DNA of 64,000 bases from Sphingobacterium micropteri (GTDB taxonomy: Bacteria; Bacteroidota; Bacteroidia; Sphingobacteriales; Sphingobacteriaceae): assembly GCF_014692515.1 (NCBI RefSeq), contig NZ_JACOIK010000013.1, positions 85,914 to 149,913 on the forward strand, read 5' to 3'. Of this stretch, positions 44,177 to 53,226 are shown piece after piece. How positions within the stretch are numbered: the first letter of the stretch is position 1; each line of letters opens with the position of its first letter. Both the position numbers and the translations under genes were made by a program. Under the pieces are notes generated by a model. It ran no database searches and had not been told where the DNA came from. It worked only from the letters and a program-made list of their open reading frames with translations.

Positions 44177-46342
44177 TTAAAACCGGATATTTAAACCGAA
44201 CAAGAAGTTTGTCTCTGCTTGCGGATAATATGCGTTACCGTAGAGGCGCGTTCCATTAGGCGTAATACCACCGTAGGTATAGCCGTGCGACTCATATTTT
44301 TCATTGAAAATATTGTTGACGGCTAAATTTGCATCTATATTGTCTATACCTAATAAGGAGAAGTTATAGCGTAGGCGTAGATTATTTACAAAGAAAGGAT
44401 CCACGCTACGGTCTGCCGACTGGGTGTTGTCTAAGTACTGTCTCGATACGTACTTGCTGGCTATACTGAATTCCAGTGATTGTATGGGTGAATAAGAAAG
44501 TTCGTTGGACAGAATAACCGATGGCGAGAACGAGATGGTTGTTGAGCGATAATGTTGTGCTACCTGCGGTTCGCTCAGTTCATTCCAGTCCTCGTCCATA
44601 ACCGTAAGATATTCCGTGTAGTTCTTGATTTTGTTTTCGCTAAGGCTGGCAGTAGCTTTCCATCTAAACTGTTGAGATATTTGCCAAGCACCATCCAATT
44701 CCAATCCAATGCGGTAACTGTCGGGCACATTTTCCCGTATTGATCCACCCACATTGTTGATCTCCCCTGTCCGTATGAGTTGATCTTTATAGAACATGCC
44801 ATATATGTTGGCTCCGATGTTTAAAGACTCCTTCCTTAATCGATATCCTGCTTCGATATTGTGCATTTTTTCTGGCTTCGGACGTGCATTTGGAGACGAC
44901 TCGACAAAGTCATCTCGTACAGGTTCCTTATTGCCAAAGGCATACGAAGTATAAATGCTTGTGGTTGGTGAAAGAATATAGGTTGCACCTATTTTTGGGT
45001 TGAAGAAATGATGTTTTACATTCACATCTGCCAATTCCAGATTGTGGTTGTAACCCTCGAAAGTGTAATCCACCATTCGATACTGTAAATCTGTATACAG
45101 ACGCATGGCACCAAAAGTAGCATTCCATTTACCGTACACATTGACATCATTTTTCTCTGCGTCGTTGAAATAATACTTGTCGCCTAATTGACTGCTCGAA
45201 GCATACTGCGCCCAAATTACTTCACCATAATGATCCCCTCGGTATTGGTTGGCCCCCCCACCAAAAATCAAATTGTGGTTTTCGTTCACTTTATGATGTA
45301 TGGAAAATACTGTTCCGTAAAAATAGTTGTCTAACCAACGTCGGCGGACGAGATCCGTTCTGTCGATGGTTGTACCACCAATTTCAATGGGTGCAAAATT
45401 ATATCCACTAAAAGACTGGTCTTCTTTATATTCTTCATAATATCCCGCACCTCGTGTATAGTGTAGCGCCATGTTGATCGTTGTACGTTCAGATGCAAAA
45501 TAGTTGTAATGAAGATGGTGATGTGTCTGCGTATAGTTATCGGTTTGGTTTTCATACGTAAATCCATTATAACGACGGTTTTTAGCCAACATTTCTTCTG
45601 GAACACCATCCCATGCTTGGTAGGTTTTCTCCTTGCCAGAGAACACAGTAGCTTTTAAATGATGTTTTTTACCATAATATCCTGCGTCAACATAGAAAGA
45701 TTTTAAATCAGAGGAAGCACGTTCGATATAGCCGTCCGAATTAATTCGTGATAAGCGGGCATTAAAAGCAAATTTATCATGGATTAATCCTGAACCGACT
45801 TTAATGGTATTTTTCCATGTATTATAAGAACCTACACTGTTATTGAGCTCGGCGTATGGGTTTTGTTGCAATGCGTCCGATTGGATATTAAGAGAAGCGC
45901 CAAAAGCTCCGGCACCGTTGGTCGAGGTGCCTATACCGCGTTGAATCTGGATACTTTCCGTACTTGATGCGAAATCAGGGAGGTTTACAAAAAAAGAACC
46001 CATACTCTCAGCATCGTTCAATGGAATACCATTCAAGGTAACATTGATACGCTGATTATCCGATCCGCGGATCGTCATATTGGTGTAACCGATTCCTGCG
46101 CCGGCATCCGAACCGATAACGACGGACGGTGTTTGATCGAGTAGATAGGGGATATCCTGTGCCAGATTACCCCGTTTAATATCTTCTTTCAATAGGTTTT
46201 TATACGTTGTAGCCGCATTATCCCCCGCTCGGGTTGCCATAACCTGTACTTCGTCGAGCACACGAACGGTGTCCGGCTTTTGTGCATAAGCGATGAATGC
46301 TCCTAGAAGCATGACCATGGTCATCAATCCATGTTTTAACAT
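44177..46342 (-). CDS. TonB-dependent receptor, probable thiamine uptake
   Basis: A 721-residue outer-membrane receptor: signal peptide (1-20), plug domain (about 30-155, DEVQVMATRAG TonB-box-like region, MTIRGSDNQRINVTLNGIPL), then a 22-strand barrel ending in LFGLNIRF. There is no CarboxypepD_reg domain. A TPP riboswitch lies in its 5' leader, so the receptor most probably imports thiamine or a derivative; Bacteroidota are known to have TPP-regulated outer-membrane thiamine receptors. No thiamine permease or kinase gene is adjacent. Confidence 0.9.
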   Translation of the reverse strand: MLKHGLMTMVMLLGAFIAYAQKPDTVRVLDEVQVMATRAGDNAATTYKNLLKEDIKRGNLAQDIPYLLDQTPSVVIGSDAGAGIGYTNMTIRGSDNQRINVTLNGIPLNDAESMGSFFVNLPDFASSTESIQIQRGIGTSTNGAGAFGASLNIQSDALQQNPYAELNNSVGSYNTWKNTIKVGSGLIHDKFAFNARLSRINSDGYIERASSDLKSFYVDAGYYGKKHHLKATVFSGKEKTYQAWDGVPEEMLAKNRRYNGFTYENQTDNYTQTHHHLHYNYFASERTTINMALHYTRGAGYYEEYKEDQSFSGYNFAPIEIGGTTIDRTDLVRRRWLDNYFYGTVFSIHHKVNENHNLIFGGGANQYRGDHYGEVIWAQYASSSQLGDKYYFNDAEKNDVNVYGKWNATFGAMRLYTDLQYRMVDYTFEGYNHNLELADVNVKHHFFNPKIGATYILSPTTSIYTSYAFGNKEPVRDDFVESSPNARPKPEKMHNIEAGYRLRKESLNIGANIYGMFYKDQLIRTGEINNVGGSIRENVPDSYRIGLELDGAWQISQQFRWKATASLSENKIKNYTEYLTVMDEDWNELSEPQVAQHYRSTTISFSPSVILSNELSYSPIQSLEFSIASKYVSRQYLDNTQSADRSVDPFFVNNLRLRYNFSLLGIDNIDANLAVNNIFNEKYESHGYTYGGITPNGTRLYGNAYYPQAETNFLFGLNIRF

Positions 46343-46410
46343 AAATAAATAATTAAACTTCGTTAAACATACTATTACCAGGGGTTAGCAACAGCTTATT
46401 ATTTAACTAA

Positions 46411-46517
46411 CCTTCCCTACGCCAGCATTATCTGGATCAGGTACGTTTCGCTTTTTTGCGAAACTGGGTATAATCTCAGCCCGTCTTTGTGTTCAAACAA
46501 ACAAGGCACCCCTTTCG
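46411..46517 (-). promoter_or_regulatory. TPP riboswitch (THI element)
   Basis: On the minus strand the element reads GGGGTGCC (46512-46505), GGCTGAGATTATACCC, an extended P3-like hairpin GTTTCGC-TTTTTT-GCGAAAC, then CCTGATCCAGATAATGCTGG and CGTAGGGAAGG (to 46411). These are the diagnostic conserved blocks of the TPP aptamer. It ends about 68 bases before the receptor ATG; no clear terminator hairpin is seen there, so the switch may act on translation. Confidence 0.95.
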
Positions 46518-46524
46518 ATAGACG

Positions 46525-46555
46525 CAAAAGTAAAGATTAATTCGGTATTTTCAAA
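46525..46555 (-). promoter_or_regulatory. Promoter of the TPP-riboswitch/receptor transcript
   Basis: On the minus strand TTTG (46552-46555), 19 bp, TACTTTTG (46525-46532), placed about 10 bases before the riboswitch 5' end. Confidence 0.75.
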
Positions 46556-46610
46556 TTATGGCGTCATTTTTGCATATATATAAGAATAACAAATTATTTC
46601 AATTAGTTAA

Positions 46611-47780
46611 ATGAGGTATATTTCAGCAAGCATTGTGATTCCTGTAAAGGGGAGTTTCATGAGAAAAGGTGTCGTTGCTATTGATGAAACCGGCACGATT
46701 AAAGGTGTCTATGAGGAAACTGATCCGGCCGTATCGGATGTGAAAATAGAATTTTATGACGGTGTTTTAATACCCGGTTTTGTGAATGCGCATTGTCACA
46801 TCGAATTGTCTCACATGTTTGGTAAAACAAAAAAAGGAACCGGACTGCCACGTTTTCTGGCCGATGTTATGAAAAATCGGGACGCAAAAGAAAAAGATAT
46901 TTTAGCGAAAATTGAAGCGGCTGATGAGATGATGTATAATAACGGTATCCAAGCGGTAGGAGATCATGTCAATACCGAATTATCTGCAAAGACGAAAGCT
47001 GATAGCCGGATAAAGTACCATACCTTTGTCGAAGTGATGGCAATGACCAAGGAAGATATACAAGTCTGTGTGGATAAGGCACGTGATATTGAATTTTATT
47101 TTGATGCCAATCACGCTTCCATTACCCCGCACGCACCATATTCATGCTCAAAAGAGCTGTTTAAGGCATTTCGCAAGTTGGTGAATGAAGATAATATCTT
47201 AAGTGTTCATAACCAAGAAAGCGATGAAGAAAATAAACTTTATCGCTATAAACAAGGAGAATTCCTCGATTTCTATAAAGAAATGGGGCTGAATGCAGAT
47301 TCGTTTAAAGCACAGGCAAGAAATTCTATTCAGTCCTATCTGGCGCATTTGCCAAAGAACAACCCGCTTATCTTGGTTCATAACACTTATATGTCGTTAA
47401 AGGATATTGATTTTATCGAACGTTTAGGCAGGGACGTGTATTTCTGTGTATGCCCAAAAGCAAATCTATACATTGAAGGTAAATTGCCTAAGATCCTCAA
47501 TTTTGTTCCGAACCACAGCAGAATGGTGGTGGGTACGGATAGTTTGGCGTCGAATGATACGCTGGATATGCTAGAGGAACTGAAGGTGATTTCCGCGCAT
47601 TTTAGCCAATTGGATTTTTTGCAAATCTTACCGTGGGCGACAATTAATGGCGCGGAGGTACTTGGGCTTGCCGATCAGCTGGGATCTATAGAAGTAGGTA
47701 AAACCCCGGGGCTAGTCTTGTTGGAGGGCATGAATAATCTGCGTTTGACGGAGCGGGTTACGTTGAAAAGAATAGCATAG
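46611..47780 (+). CDS. Amidohydrolase-family protein
   Basis: A 389-residue metal-dependent hydrolase of the TRZ/ATZ-like (cytosine-deaminase-like) group: GFVNAHCHIELSHMFG (HxH motif), ITPHAPYSCS (metal His), SVHNQESDEE and VVGTDSLASNDTLDML (metal Asp), with a flanking beta-sandwich domain at both ends. Bacteroidota homologues are annotated as S-adenosylhomocysteine or aminofutalosine deaminase-like. The substrate is not determined here. It faces away from the receptor gene. Confidence 0.88.
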   Translation: MRYISASIVIPVKGSFMRKGVVAIDETGTIKGVYEETDPAVSDVKIEFYDGVLIPGFVNAHCHIELSHMFGKTKKGTGLPRFLADVMKNRDAKEKDILAKIEAADEMMYNNGIQAVGDHVNTELSAKTKADSRIKYHTFVEVMAMTKEDIQVCVDKARDIEFYFDANHASITPHAPYSCSKELFKAFRKLVNEDNILSVHNQESDEENKLYRYKQGEFLDFYKEMGLNADSFKAQARNSIQSYLAHLPKNNPLILVHNTYMSLKDIDFIERLGRDVYFCVCPKANLYIEGKLPKILNFVPNHSRMVVGTDSLASNDTLDMLEELKVISAHFSQLDFLQILPWATINGAEVLGLADQLGSIEVGKTPGLVLLEGMNNLRLTERVTLKRIA

Positions 47781-47800
47781 TTTCTTTCCTTTTTCTTCTG

Positions 47801-47808
47801 TACATTTG
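47801..47808 (+). promoter_or_regulatory. Acylphosphatase -7 promoter element
   Basis: TACATTTG ends nine bases before the chosen ATG at 47818. The longer frame's TTG start (47806) falls inside it and is rejected. Confidence 0.5.
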
Positions 47809-47817
47809 CCTATAATA

Positions 47818-48096
47818 ATGAAACATCTGAATATTACGGTTACAGGCAAAGTACAGGGCGTATATTATCGAGCAACATGTAAGGCTGTTGCCGATCAACT
47901 TGGGGTAAAAGGATTTGTGATGAATCAACCCGACGGTTCGGTCTATATAGAGGCCGAAGGAGATATTTTTGCATTGGATACGTTGTTGGAATTTTGCCAA
48001 GAAGGACCTGACCACGCAGAAGTTGCAGAAGTAAGTTCTAGCGAAAGTCCGCTGCAGGGCTTTAAGAATTTTGAAGTCGTAAAAAAGAAAAGATAG
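47818..48096 (+). CDS. acyP: Acylphosphatase
   Basis: A 92-residue enzyme hydrolysing acyl phosphates. The family pattern GKVQGVYYRATCKAVADQLGVKGFVMNQPDGSV shows the catalytic Arg (YYRA; F to Y) and Asn (NQPDG; the usual N-x-x-DG). The flippase gene starts with GTG 5 bp after its stop, so the pair is co-transcribed. Confidence 0.93.
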   Translation: MKHLNITVTGKVQGVYYRATCKAVADQLGVKGFVMNQPDGSVYIEAEGDIFALDTLLEFCQEGPDHAEVAEVSSSESPLQGFKNFEVVKKKR

Positions 48097-48101
48097 CCGT
48101 T

Positions 48102-49619
48102 GTGTCTTCCGTCAAAAAATTTGTGAGTGATACGGTGATATATGGTTTTACAACCATTGTTCCCCGTATGATCGGTTTCTTGATGACCCCCATATATCTC
48201 CGCAAATTTGAAAATGCGGCGGTATATGGGTTATATAACTATCTCTACTCTTGGGTTTCCATGTTGAATGCTATTCTGGCATTCGGAATGGAAACTACGT
48301 ATTTCCGGTTTTTGCAAAAAGTTGATTCTAAAAATAAAGATCGGGTTTTTAACAATAGCTTTGTTGTTACCTTGATGACCTCCCTGCTGTTGCTGGCATC
48401 TGTTTTTATCTTTATAGATCCAATAGCGACTTGGTTTGCGGGTGACGAGAATGTCGACGAATATGCCAAATATATCCAATACTTTGTATTTATTTTGGTA
48501 GCTGATGCGTTGGCGGTAGTGCCTTTTGCCAAGCTGCGGGCGCAGGGGCGTCCTATCCGATATAGCTATCTGAAGTTTATCAATATCTTCATCACTGTTC
48601 TTTCAAACTTATTTTTTATAGTCTACTTATCTAACTGGACGAAGTCGTCTACCTTCTGGGCTAATTTTGCAGCGGGTTGGTTTCAGGAAGGATGGATAGG
48701 CTATGTTTTTATTTCCAATTTGCTAGCCAGTAGCATAACATTACTTTTGTTGGTGCCGGAGATGTTGACATTAAGGCTGCGTATTGACAGGCCGCTCATG
48801 AAAAATATGTTAGCTTATAGCTTTCCGATTTTGATTGCCAATATATCATTTATTATCAATGAAAATCTGGACAAAATGTTTTTTCCAAAATTATTACCTG
48901 GCGAATACGGAAGAACAGAGCTTGGTATATACGGCGCTGTGAGCAAAATTGCTATTTTTCTAAATTTATTTATCACCGCTTTTCGTCTAGGGGCAGAGCC
49001 TTTCTTTTTTTCATACGCTAAAAATGAAAATGCCTCGCGCACATACGCTAAGATTATGGAGTACTTTGTGATGTTGATGGTGTTGGTTATGGTCGGTATC
49101 ACCGTAAACTTGGGTTGGCTTAAGGATTTTATCAAAGGAAATGAACTCCAACCAGACATCTACTGGACAGGATTAAAAGTCGTGCCATTCATACTTCTAA
49201 ACTTTGTTTTATTAGGCATCTATATGAACCTATCAGTATGGTATAAATTGACCGACCAGACACGGTTTGCCTTGTATATATCCTTGACTGGTGCGTTGGT
49301 GACGATCGCCTTGAATTTTCTGCTGATTCCCATTTATTCGTATCCAGGCGCAGTTGCTACAACCACCGCGGCCTATTTGGTGATGATCGGATTGTCTCTT
49401 TTCTGGGGGCAGAAATATTATCCGATACCCTACCATTTCCTTAAAATAATTCTTTATCTTGTGAGTGGTTTGACACTTTCGCTTCTGAGCTTCTTTATCT
49501 TTGATAGTAACTTTTGGATAGGTAATGGCTTACTATTGTTGTTCTGTATAACAATCATTTTTTTGGAACGGAAGAATATAGTGCAATTGCTGCCAAAAAG
49601 TAAAAACAGTTTGAAATAA
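48102..49619 (+). CDS. Polysaccharide (lipid-linked oligosaccharide) flippase
   Basis: A 505-residue integral membrane protein with about 14 predicted helices, in the MOP/Wzx superfamily. It begins MSSVKKFVSDTVIYGF (GTG start), the PST-family N-terminal pattern, and has a charged loop NENLDKMFFPKLLPGEYGRTELG around residue 270, as seen in many Bacteroidota flippases. It presumably exports a surface-glycan precursor. It is the second gene of an acyP transcript. Confidence 0.9.
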   Translation: MSSVKKFVSDTVIYGFTTIVPRMIGFLMTPIYLRKFENAAVYGLYNYLYSWVSMLNAILAFGMETTYFRFLQKVDSKNKDRVFNNSFVVTLMTSLLLLASVFIFIDPIATWFAGDENVDEYAKYIQYFVFILVADALAVVPFAKLRAQGRPIRYSYLKFINIFITVLSNLFFIVYLSNWTKSSTFWANFAAGWFQEGWIGYVFISNLLASSITLLLLVPEMLTLRLRIDRPLMKNMLAYSFPILIANISFIINENLDKMFFPKLLPGEYGRTELGIYGAVSKIAIFLNLFITAFRLGAEPFFFSYAKNENASRTYAKIMEYFVMLMVLVMVGITVNLGWLKDFIKGNELQPDIYWTGLKVVPFILLNFVLLGIYMNLSVWYKLTDQTRFALYISLTGALVTIALNFLLIPIYSYPGAVATTTAAYLVMIGLSLFWGQKYYPIPYHFLKIILYLVSGLTLSLLSFFIFDSNFWIGNGLLLLFCITIIFLERKNIVQLLPKSKNSLK

Positions 49620-49681
49620 TGTAGCATTTAGCACGCGTGTATCGTTTACCTAATTTTAGTTATTAACATTAATATTCTTTT

Positions 49682-50221
49682 ATGAAATCAACTTTACTTT
49701 TATTTAGCCTGCTGGCCTTTGTATTCGTTAGTCATGCCCAGGAATCGAGACGAGAGCGAGCAGTTGCACGTCCTAACCACATTATGCTAGACCCAATTTC
49801 TTTAATTGCAGGGCCGGTGCTTAATTTCTCCTATGAGCGTGCTATCAACGAGGACGTAGGGCTGGGGCTACATAGTCTTTTAGGATTAGGGGCAATGGAT
49901 GAAATGATACAATTCTCCCCTTTCGGACGACTGTATGTCGGCGGCTCGCATGGGGCAGGTTTTTTTATGGAAGCTTTTGTACCGATTACCAATATGGAGG
50001 AAACGTTTCAGAAATATAGTGATGCCCACGCCAACTATACAGAGGTTACGGAACGACGGACATCAGCAGGACTGGGAGTAGGTTTAGGAGGCAAGTGGCT
50101 TTTTAAAAGAAACCTAATGTTGGAAGTCGGTGGTGGTATTGCTCGCAAGTTTATCAATACGACAGACAACACCGAATCTATTACCGGTAAATGGATGATC
50201 GGGTTCGGGTATGCATTTTAA
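49682..50221 (+). CDS. Outer-membrane-like protein of unknown function
   Basis: A 179-residue protein with a signal peptide (1-19, cleavage near SHAQ) and a small beta-barrel-like mature part (alternating strands, C-terminal WMIGFGYAF ending in Phe). No motif beyond the barrel pattern. The gene stands alone and ends before a hairpin. Confidence 0.75.
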   Translation: MKSTLLLFSLLAFVFVSHAQESRRERAVARPNHIMLDPISLIAGPVLNFSYERAINEDVGLGLHSLLGLGAMDEMIQFSPFGRLYVGGSHGAGFFMEAFVPITNMEETFQKYSDAHANYTEVTERRTSAGLGVGLGGKWLFKRNLMLEVGGGIARKFINTTDNTESITGKWMIGFGYAF

Positions 50222-50231
50222 CTGTAGAGAT

Positions 50232-50254
50232 TAAGTGCCTACCGTGGGCACTTA
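50232..50254. terminator. Convergent terminator between the outer-membrane gene and dusB
   Basis: Eight-base-pair hairpin TAAGTGCC (50232-50239) / GGCACTTA (50247-50254). The adjacent T-run is weak, so strength is uncertain. Confidence 0.5.
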
Positions 50255-50259
50255 GATCT

Positions 50260-51258
50260 TTACGATACCATATCTTCTGCAAATCTCTCCTTTATTTCTT
50301 CTAATACTTCCAGAATTTCATTGTGGTCTCCCAATCCCACTAATTTTGTGCGGTATTCCTTAAAATTCGGTATACCTTTAAAATAATTAGCGTAATGGCG
50401 GCGCATTTCGAAAATACCGGTTTTATCCCCTTTCCACTCAATGGATTTGATCAAATGGATTTTGCAGACTTCGACGCGCTCGTCGATGGTAGGACCTTCC
50501 AGTTGTTCGCCGGTTTCAAAAAAATGTTTGATTTCCCGAAATATCCAGGGGTATCCAATGGATGCACGTCCAATCATGATGCCATCCACTTCATATTCCA
50601 TGCGCCATGCGGAGGCTTTTTCTACCGAGTCTACATCGCCGTTTCCAAAAATAGGAATCTGGATGCGGGGATTACGTTTTATATCCCGTATCATACGCCA
50701 GTCGGCCTGCCCTTTATACATCTGGGCCCTTGTGCGGCCATGGATGGCTAAGGCCTTGATACCGACATCTTGAAGACGCTCCGCTACTTCATACACATTT
50801 TTGGTATTATCGTCCCAGCCAAGACGGGTTTTTACGGTCACAGGAAGAGGGGTGGCATCCACAACAGCCTTGGTCATCGCCACCATTTTGTCTATATCTT
50901 GCAAAAGACTGGCGCCCGCACCACGGCAAGCGACGTTTTTTACCGGGCATCCGTAATTGATATCAATTAAATCCGGTTGCGCTAAGGTACAGATCTCGGC
51001 AGATTGGCGCATACTTTCGATGTCCGAACCGAATATCTGTATACCGATCGGCCGTTCATATTCAAAGATGTCAAGCTTTTGTCTGGATTTGGCGGCATCG
51101 CGAATCAAGCCCTCCGAAGAGATGAATTCCGTATACATCATATCCACCCCGTTTTGTTTGCACACATAACGGAACGGCGGATCACTGACATCCTCCATCG
51201 GAGCCAGTAATAGCGGGAATTTACCTAAATCAATATGCTCACCAATCTTAACAGCCAT
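50260..51258 (-). CDS. dusB: tRNA-dihydrouridine synthase
   Basis: A 332-residue FMN enzyme reducing uridine in the tRNA D-loop. Motifs: APMEDVSDPPFR (N-terminal), MYTEFISSEG, DINYGCPVKNVACRGAGASLL (catalytic Cys), TVKTRLGW, AIHGRTRAQMYKG and MIGRASIGYPWIF. The start is the ATG at 51258; the longer frame begins with TTG at 51276, inside a TAACTTTG promoter element. Confidence 0.95.
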   Translation of the reverse strand: MAVKIGEHIDLGKFPLLLAPMEDVSDPPFRYVCKQNGVDMMYTEFISSEGLIRDAAKSRQKLDIFEYERPIGIQIFGSDIESMRQSAEICTLAQPDLIDINYGCPVKNVACRGAGASLLQDIDKMVAMTKAVVDATPLPVTVKTRLGWDDNTKNVYEVAERLQDVGIKALAIHGRTRAQMYKGQADWRMIRDIKRNPRIQIPIFGNGDVDSVEKASAWRMEYEVDGIMIGRASIGYPWIFREIKHFFETGEQLEGPTIDERVEVCKIHLIKSIEWKGDKTGIFEMRRHYANYFKGIPNFKEYRTKLVGLGDHNEILEVLEEIKERFAEDMVS

Positions 51259-51273
51259 CTTGTTAACTTTTTG

Positions 51274-51281
51274 CAAAGTTA
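51274..51281 (-). promoter_or_regulatory. dusB -7 promoter element
   Basis: TAACTTTG on the minus strand, fitting TAnnTTTG, ends 15 bp before the ATG at 51258. Confidence 0.5.
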
Positions 51282-51365
51282 CGGAAAAATTCTTCTACCC
51301 CATTTTCTTGATGTAAAAGAGGCAATATTATGTTAACTTTACCTCCCAAAATAAGAATTTTTCGG

Positions 51366-52295
51366 ATGCATCTATTGAAGCGTATCTTTTTGAGTAGCAT
51401 ACTGTGTTTAATAACCAGCATAGTGTGGGGGCAAGAGGAAACGACCCGTTTGCCTATAGCAATCGACGGCGTGGAAGTGTCGCATGTTGATACATTTAAT
51501 TATGTTGTGCCGTCAGAAGATCGTCCAAACAAGCTTCTAGAGCAATTTTTGTTCGATATTGCGCAGCGCAGTATAAATCCGATAGCCTATTTGGAGTATA
51601 TGGGATCCAGAAAGGAATCCGTCCATGAACTGCCGCATAAGCAAGGGGAAACAAAAGCAGAACGCCCCGTATGGGTGCTGCTGGTTGTTTTTCTATTGTT
51701 CCTCGCTGTAGCACTTGTACGCTTAGCCTTTCCGGGTGATTTTAGTATGATCGTACAAGCCTATTACGACGAGCGGACCCTACAACAAGTGAGCAAAGAA
51801 GACAATATGTTAACATCCTGGCCGTATGTATTTCTGTATCTTATTTTTAGTCTGGCGCTGGGGCTTTTTATTGTGCTCATGGAATCTTCTTTTGAGCGTT
51901 TGGATGTATTAAGTTGGGAAAATTACGTGCGAACGGCCTTCCTTGTTGCACTATTGTTTATTTTCAAAATACTCTTAATCAGGTTTATTTCGTTTGTATT
52001 TGAAATCGACCGTCTAGTAAGAGAATACGTAACGGTACTCTACTTGGTCTACTTTAACAGCATGCTTTTTTTGATGCCTTTTCTGTTGACGGCCACACTT
52101 GTTCCCACTACGTATTTTAAGATTCTGTTAATTTTGTTCAGTGTATCTGTATCTATCTTGTTTATATATAGGTTTTTAAGGACAGCATTCCGTTTGTTCG
52201 GAAATCTAAAGTTTTCAATTTTTTATTTAATTCTGTATCTTTGCGCACTTGAAGTAGCGCCGATTCTGATATTGGTTAGAACATTGAGCAATTAA
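51366..52295 (+). CDS. DUF4271 membrane protein
   Basis: A 309-residue protein from ATG 51366 (an ATG at 51330 would add 12 residues before the signal-like MHLLKRIFLSSILC). It has a signal peptide, an extracytoplasmic stretch and about seven transmembrane helices (for example VLLVVFLLFLAVALVRLAF, YLIFSLALGLFIVLM). It sits directly upstream of hemD, a pairing typical of the DUF4271 family in Bacteroidota. The function is unknown. Confidence 0.85.
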   Translation: MHLLKRIFLSSILCLITSIVWGQEETTRLPIAIDGVEVSHVDTFNYVVPSEDRPNKLLEQFLFDIAQRSINPIAYLEYMGSRKESVHELPHKQGETKAERPVWVLLVVFLLFLAVALVRLAFPGDFSMIVQAYYDERTLQQVSKEDNMLTSWPYVFLYLIFSLALGLFIVLMESSFERLDVLSWENYVRTAFLVALLFIFKILLIRFISFVFEIDRLVREYVTVLYLVYFNSMLFLMPFLLTATLVPTTYFKILLILFSVSVSILFIYRFLRTAFRLFGNLKFSIFYLILYLCALEVAPILILVRTLSN

Positions 52296-52306
52296 AAAAA
52301 TTGAAT

Positions 52307-53074
52307 ATGCAAGTAGATGAAGCAAGAGCCAAGAAGGTAAAAAGTATTTTAGTTACCTTGCCTAAACCTGAAAATGATAAGTCTCCGTATTTTGCGTTAG
52401 CAGAAAAATATAACTTAAAATTGGACTTTAGAGGGTTCATTCATGTAGAGGGTGTTCCGGCGAAGGATGTGCGTAAGGATAAGATTAATTTTGCAGATTT
52501 TACAGCGGTTATCTTTACCAGTAAAAATGCAGTGGACCACTTCTTCCGTGTATGTGAGGAAATGCGTTATGACGTACCGGCAGACATGAAATATTTTTGT
52601 ATCTCGGAGGCTATCGCGCTTTATTTGCAAAAGTATATCCAATATCGTAAACGTAAAATTTTCTTTGGTAAGCAAACAGCGAAAGATCTAGAAGAAGTGC
52701 TTACAAAACATAGTAAAGAAAAATTCCTATTCCCGTGCTCGGATGTTGCTAATGAAGAAACACAAAAATGGTTGCAGGATAACGGATACGACTTTACGCC
52801 AGCTGTACTGTTCCGTACGGTGATTAGCGATATCAAGGATCTGGAAAATGTATTTTATGATGTCATCGTTTTCTTTAGTCCGTCTAGTGTGCAGTCATTG
52901 TTCGAGAATTTCCCGGATTTTAAGCAAAAAGATACTCGAATTGCGGCATTTGGCGCGACGACGCAGCAAGAGCTACTCAACCATAATTTAATTTTGGATA
53001 TACCAGCTCCTACACCAGAAGCACCAAGCATGACCATGGCGGTTGAACAATACATCAAGCAGGCGAATAAATAG
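52307..53074 (+). CDS. hemD: Uroporphyrinogen-III synthase
   Basis: A 255-residue protein from ATG 52307 (the TTG at 52301 adds two residues). It shows the HemD bilobal pattern: KSILVTLPKPEN, AVIFTSKNAVDHFF, CISEAIALYL, FLFPCSDVANEET, FFSPSSVQSLF and FGATTQQEL, with low overall conservation normal for the family. It cyclises hydroxymethylbilane in haem synthesis. It starts 11 bp after the DUF4271 gene. Confidence 0.92.
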   Translation: MQVDEARAKKVKSILVTLPKPENDKSPYFALAEKYNLKLDFRGFIHVEGVPAKDVRKDKINFADFTAVIFTSKNAVDHFFRVCEEMRYDVPADMKYFCISEAIALYLQKYIQYRKRKIFFGKQTAKDLEEVLTKHSKEKFLFPCSDVANEETQKWLQDNGYDFTPAVLFRTVISDIKDLENVFYDVIVFFSPSSVQSLFENFPDFKQKDTRIAAFGATTQQELLNHNLILDIPAPTPEAPSMTMAVEQYIKQANK

Positions 53075-53226
53075 CGAGAATAATGACGCTTATCATTTCT
53101 TATTTAGAATATTTCTATTTAATTTGTGCTTACATAAAGATGAGGTGAAATTAAAATTAGCGTATCATCATTTAAGAGGAATATTTTTTTAAGTTTGTAA
53201 ATAGTAGTTGTTAAGCGTAAGAACTT

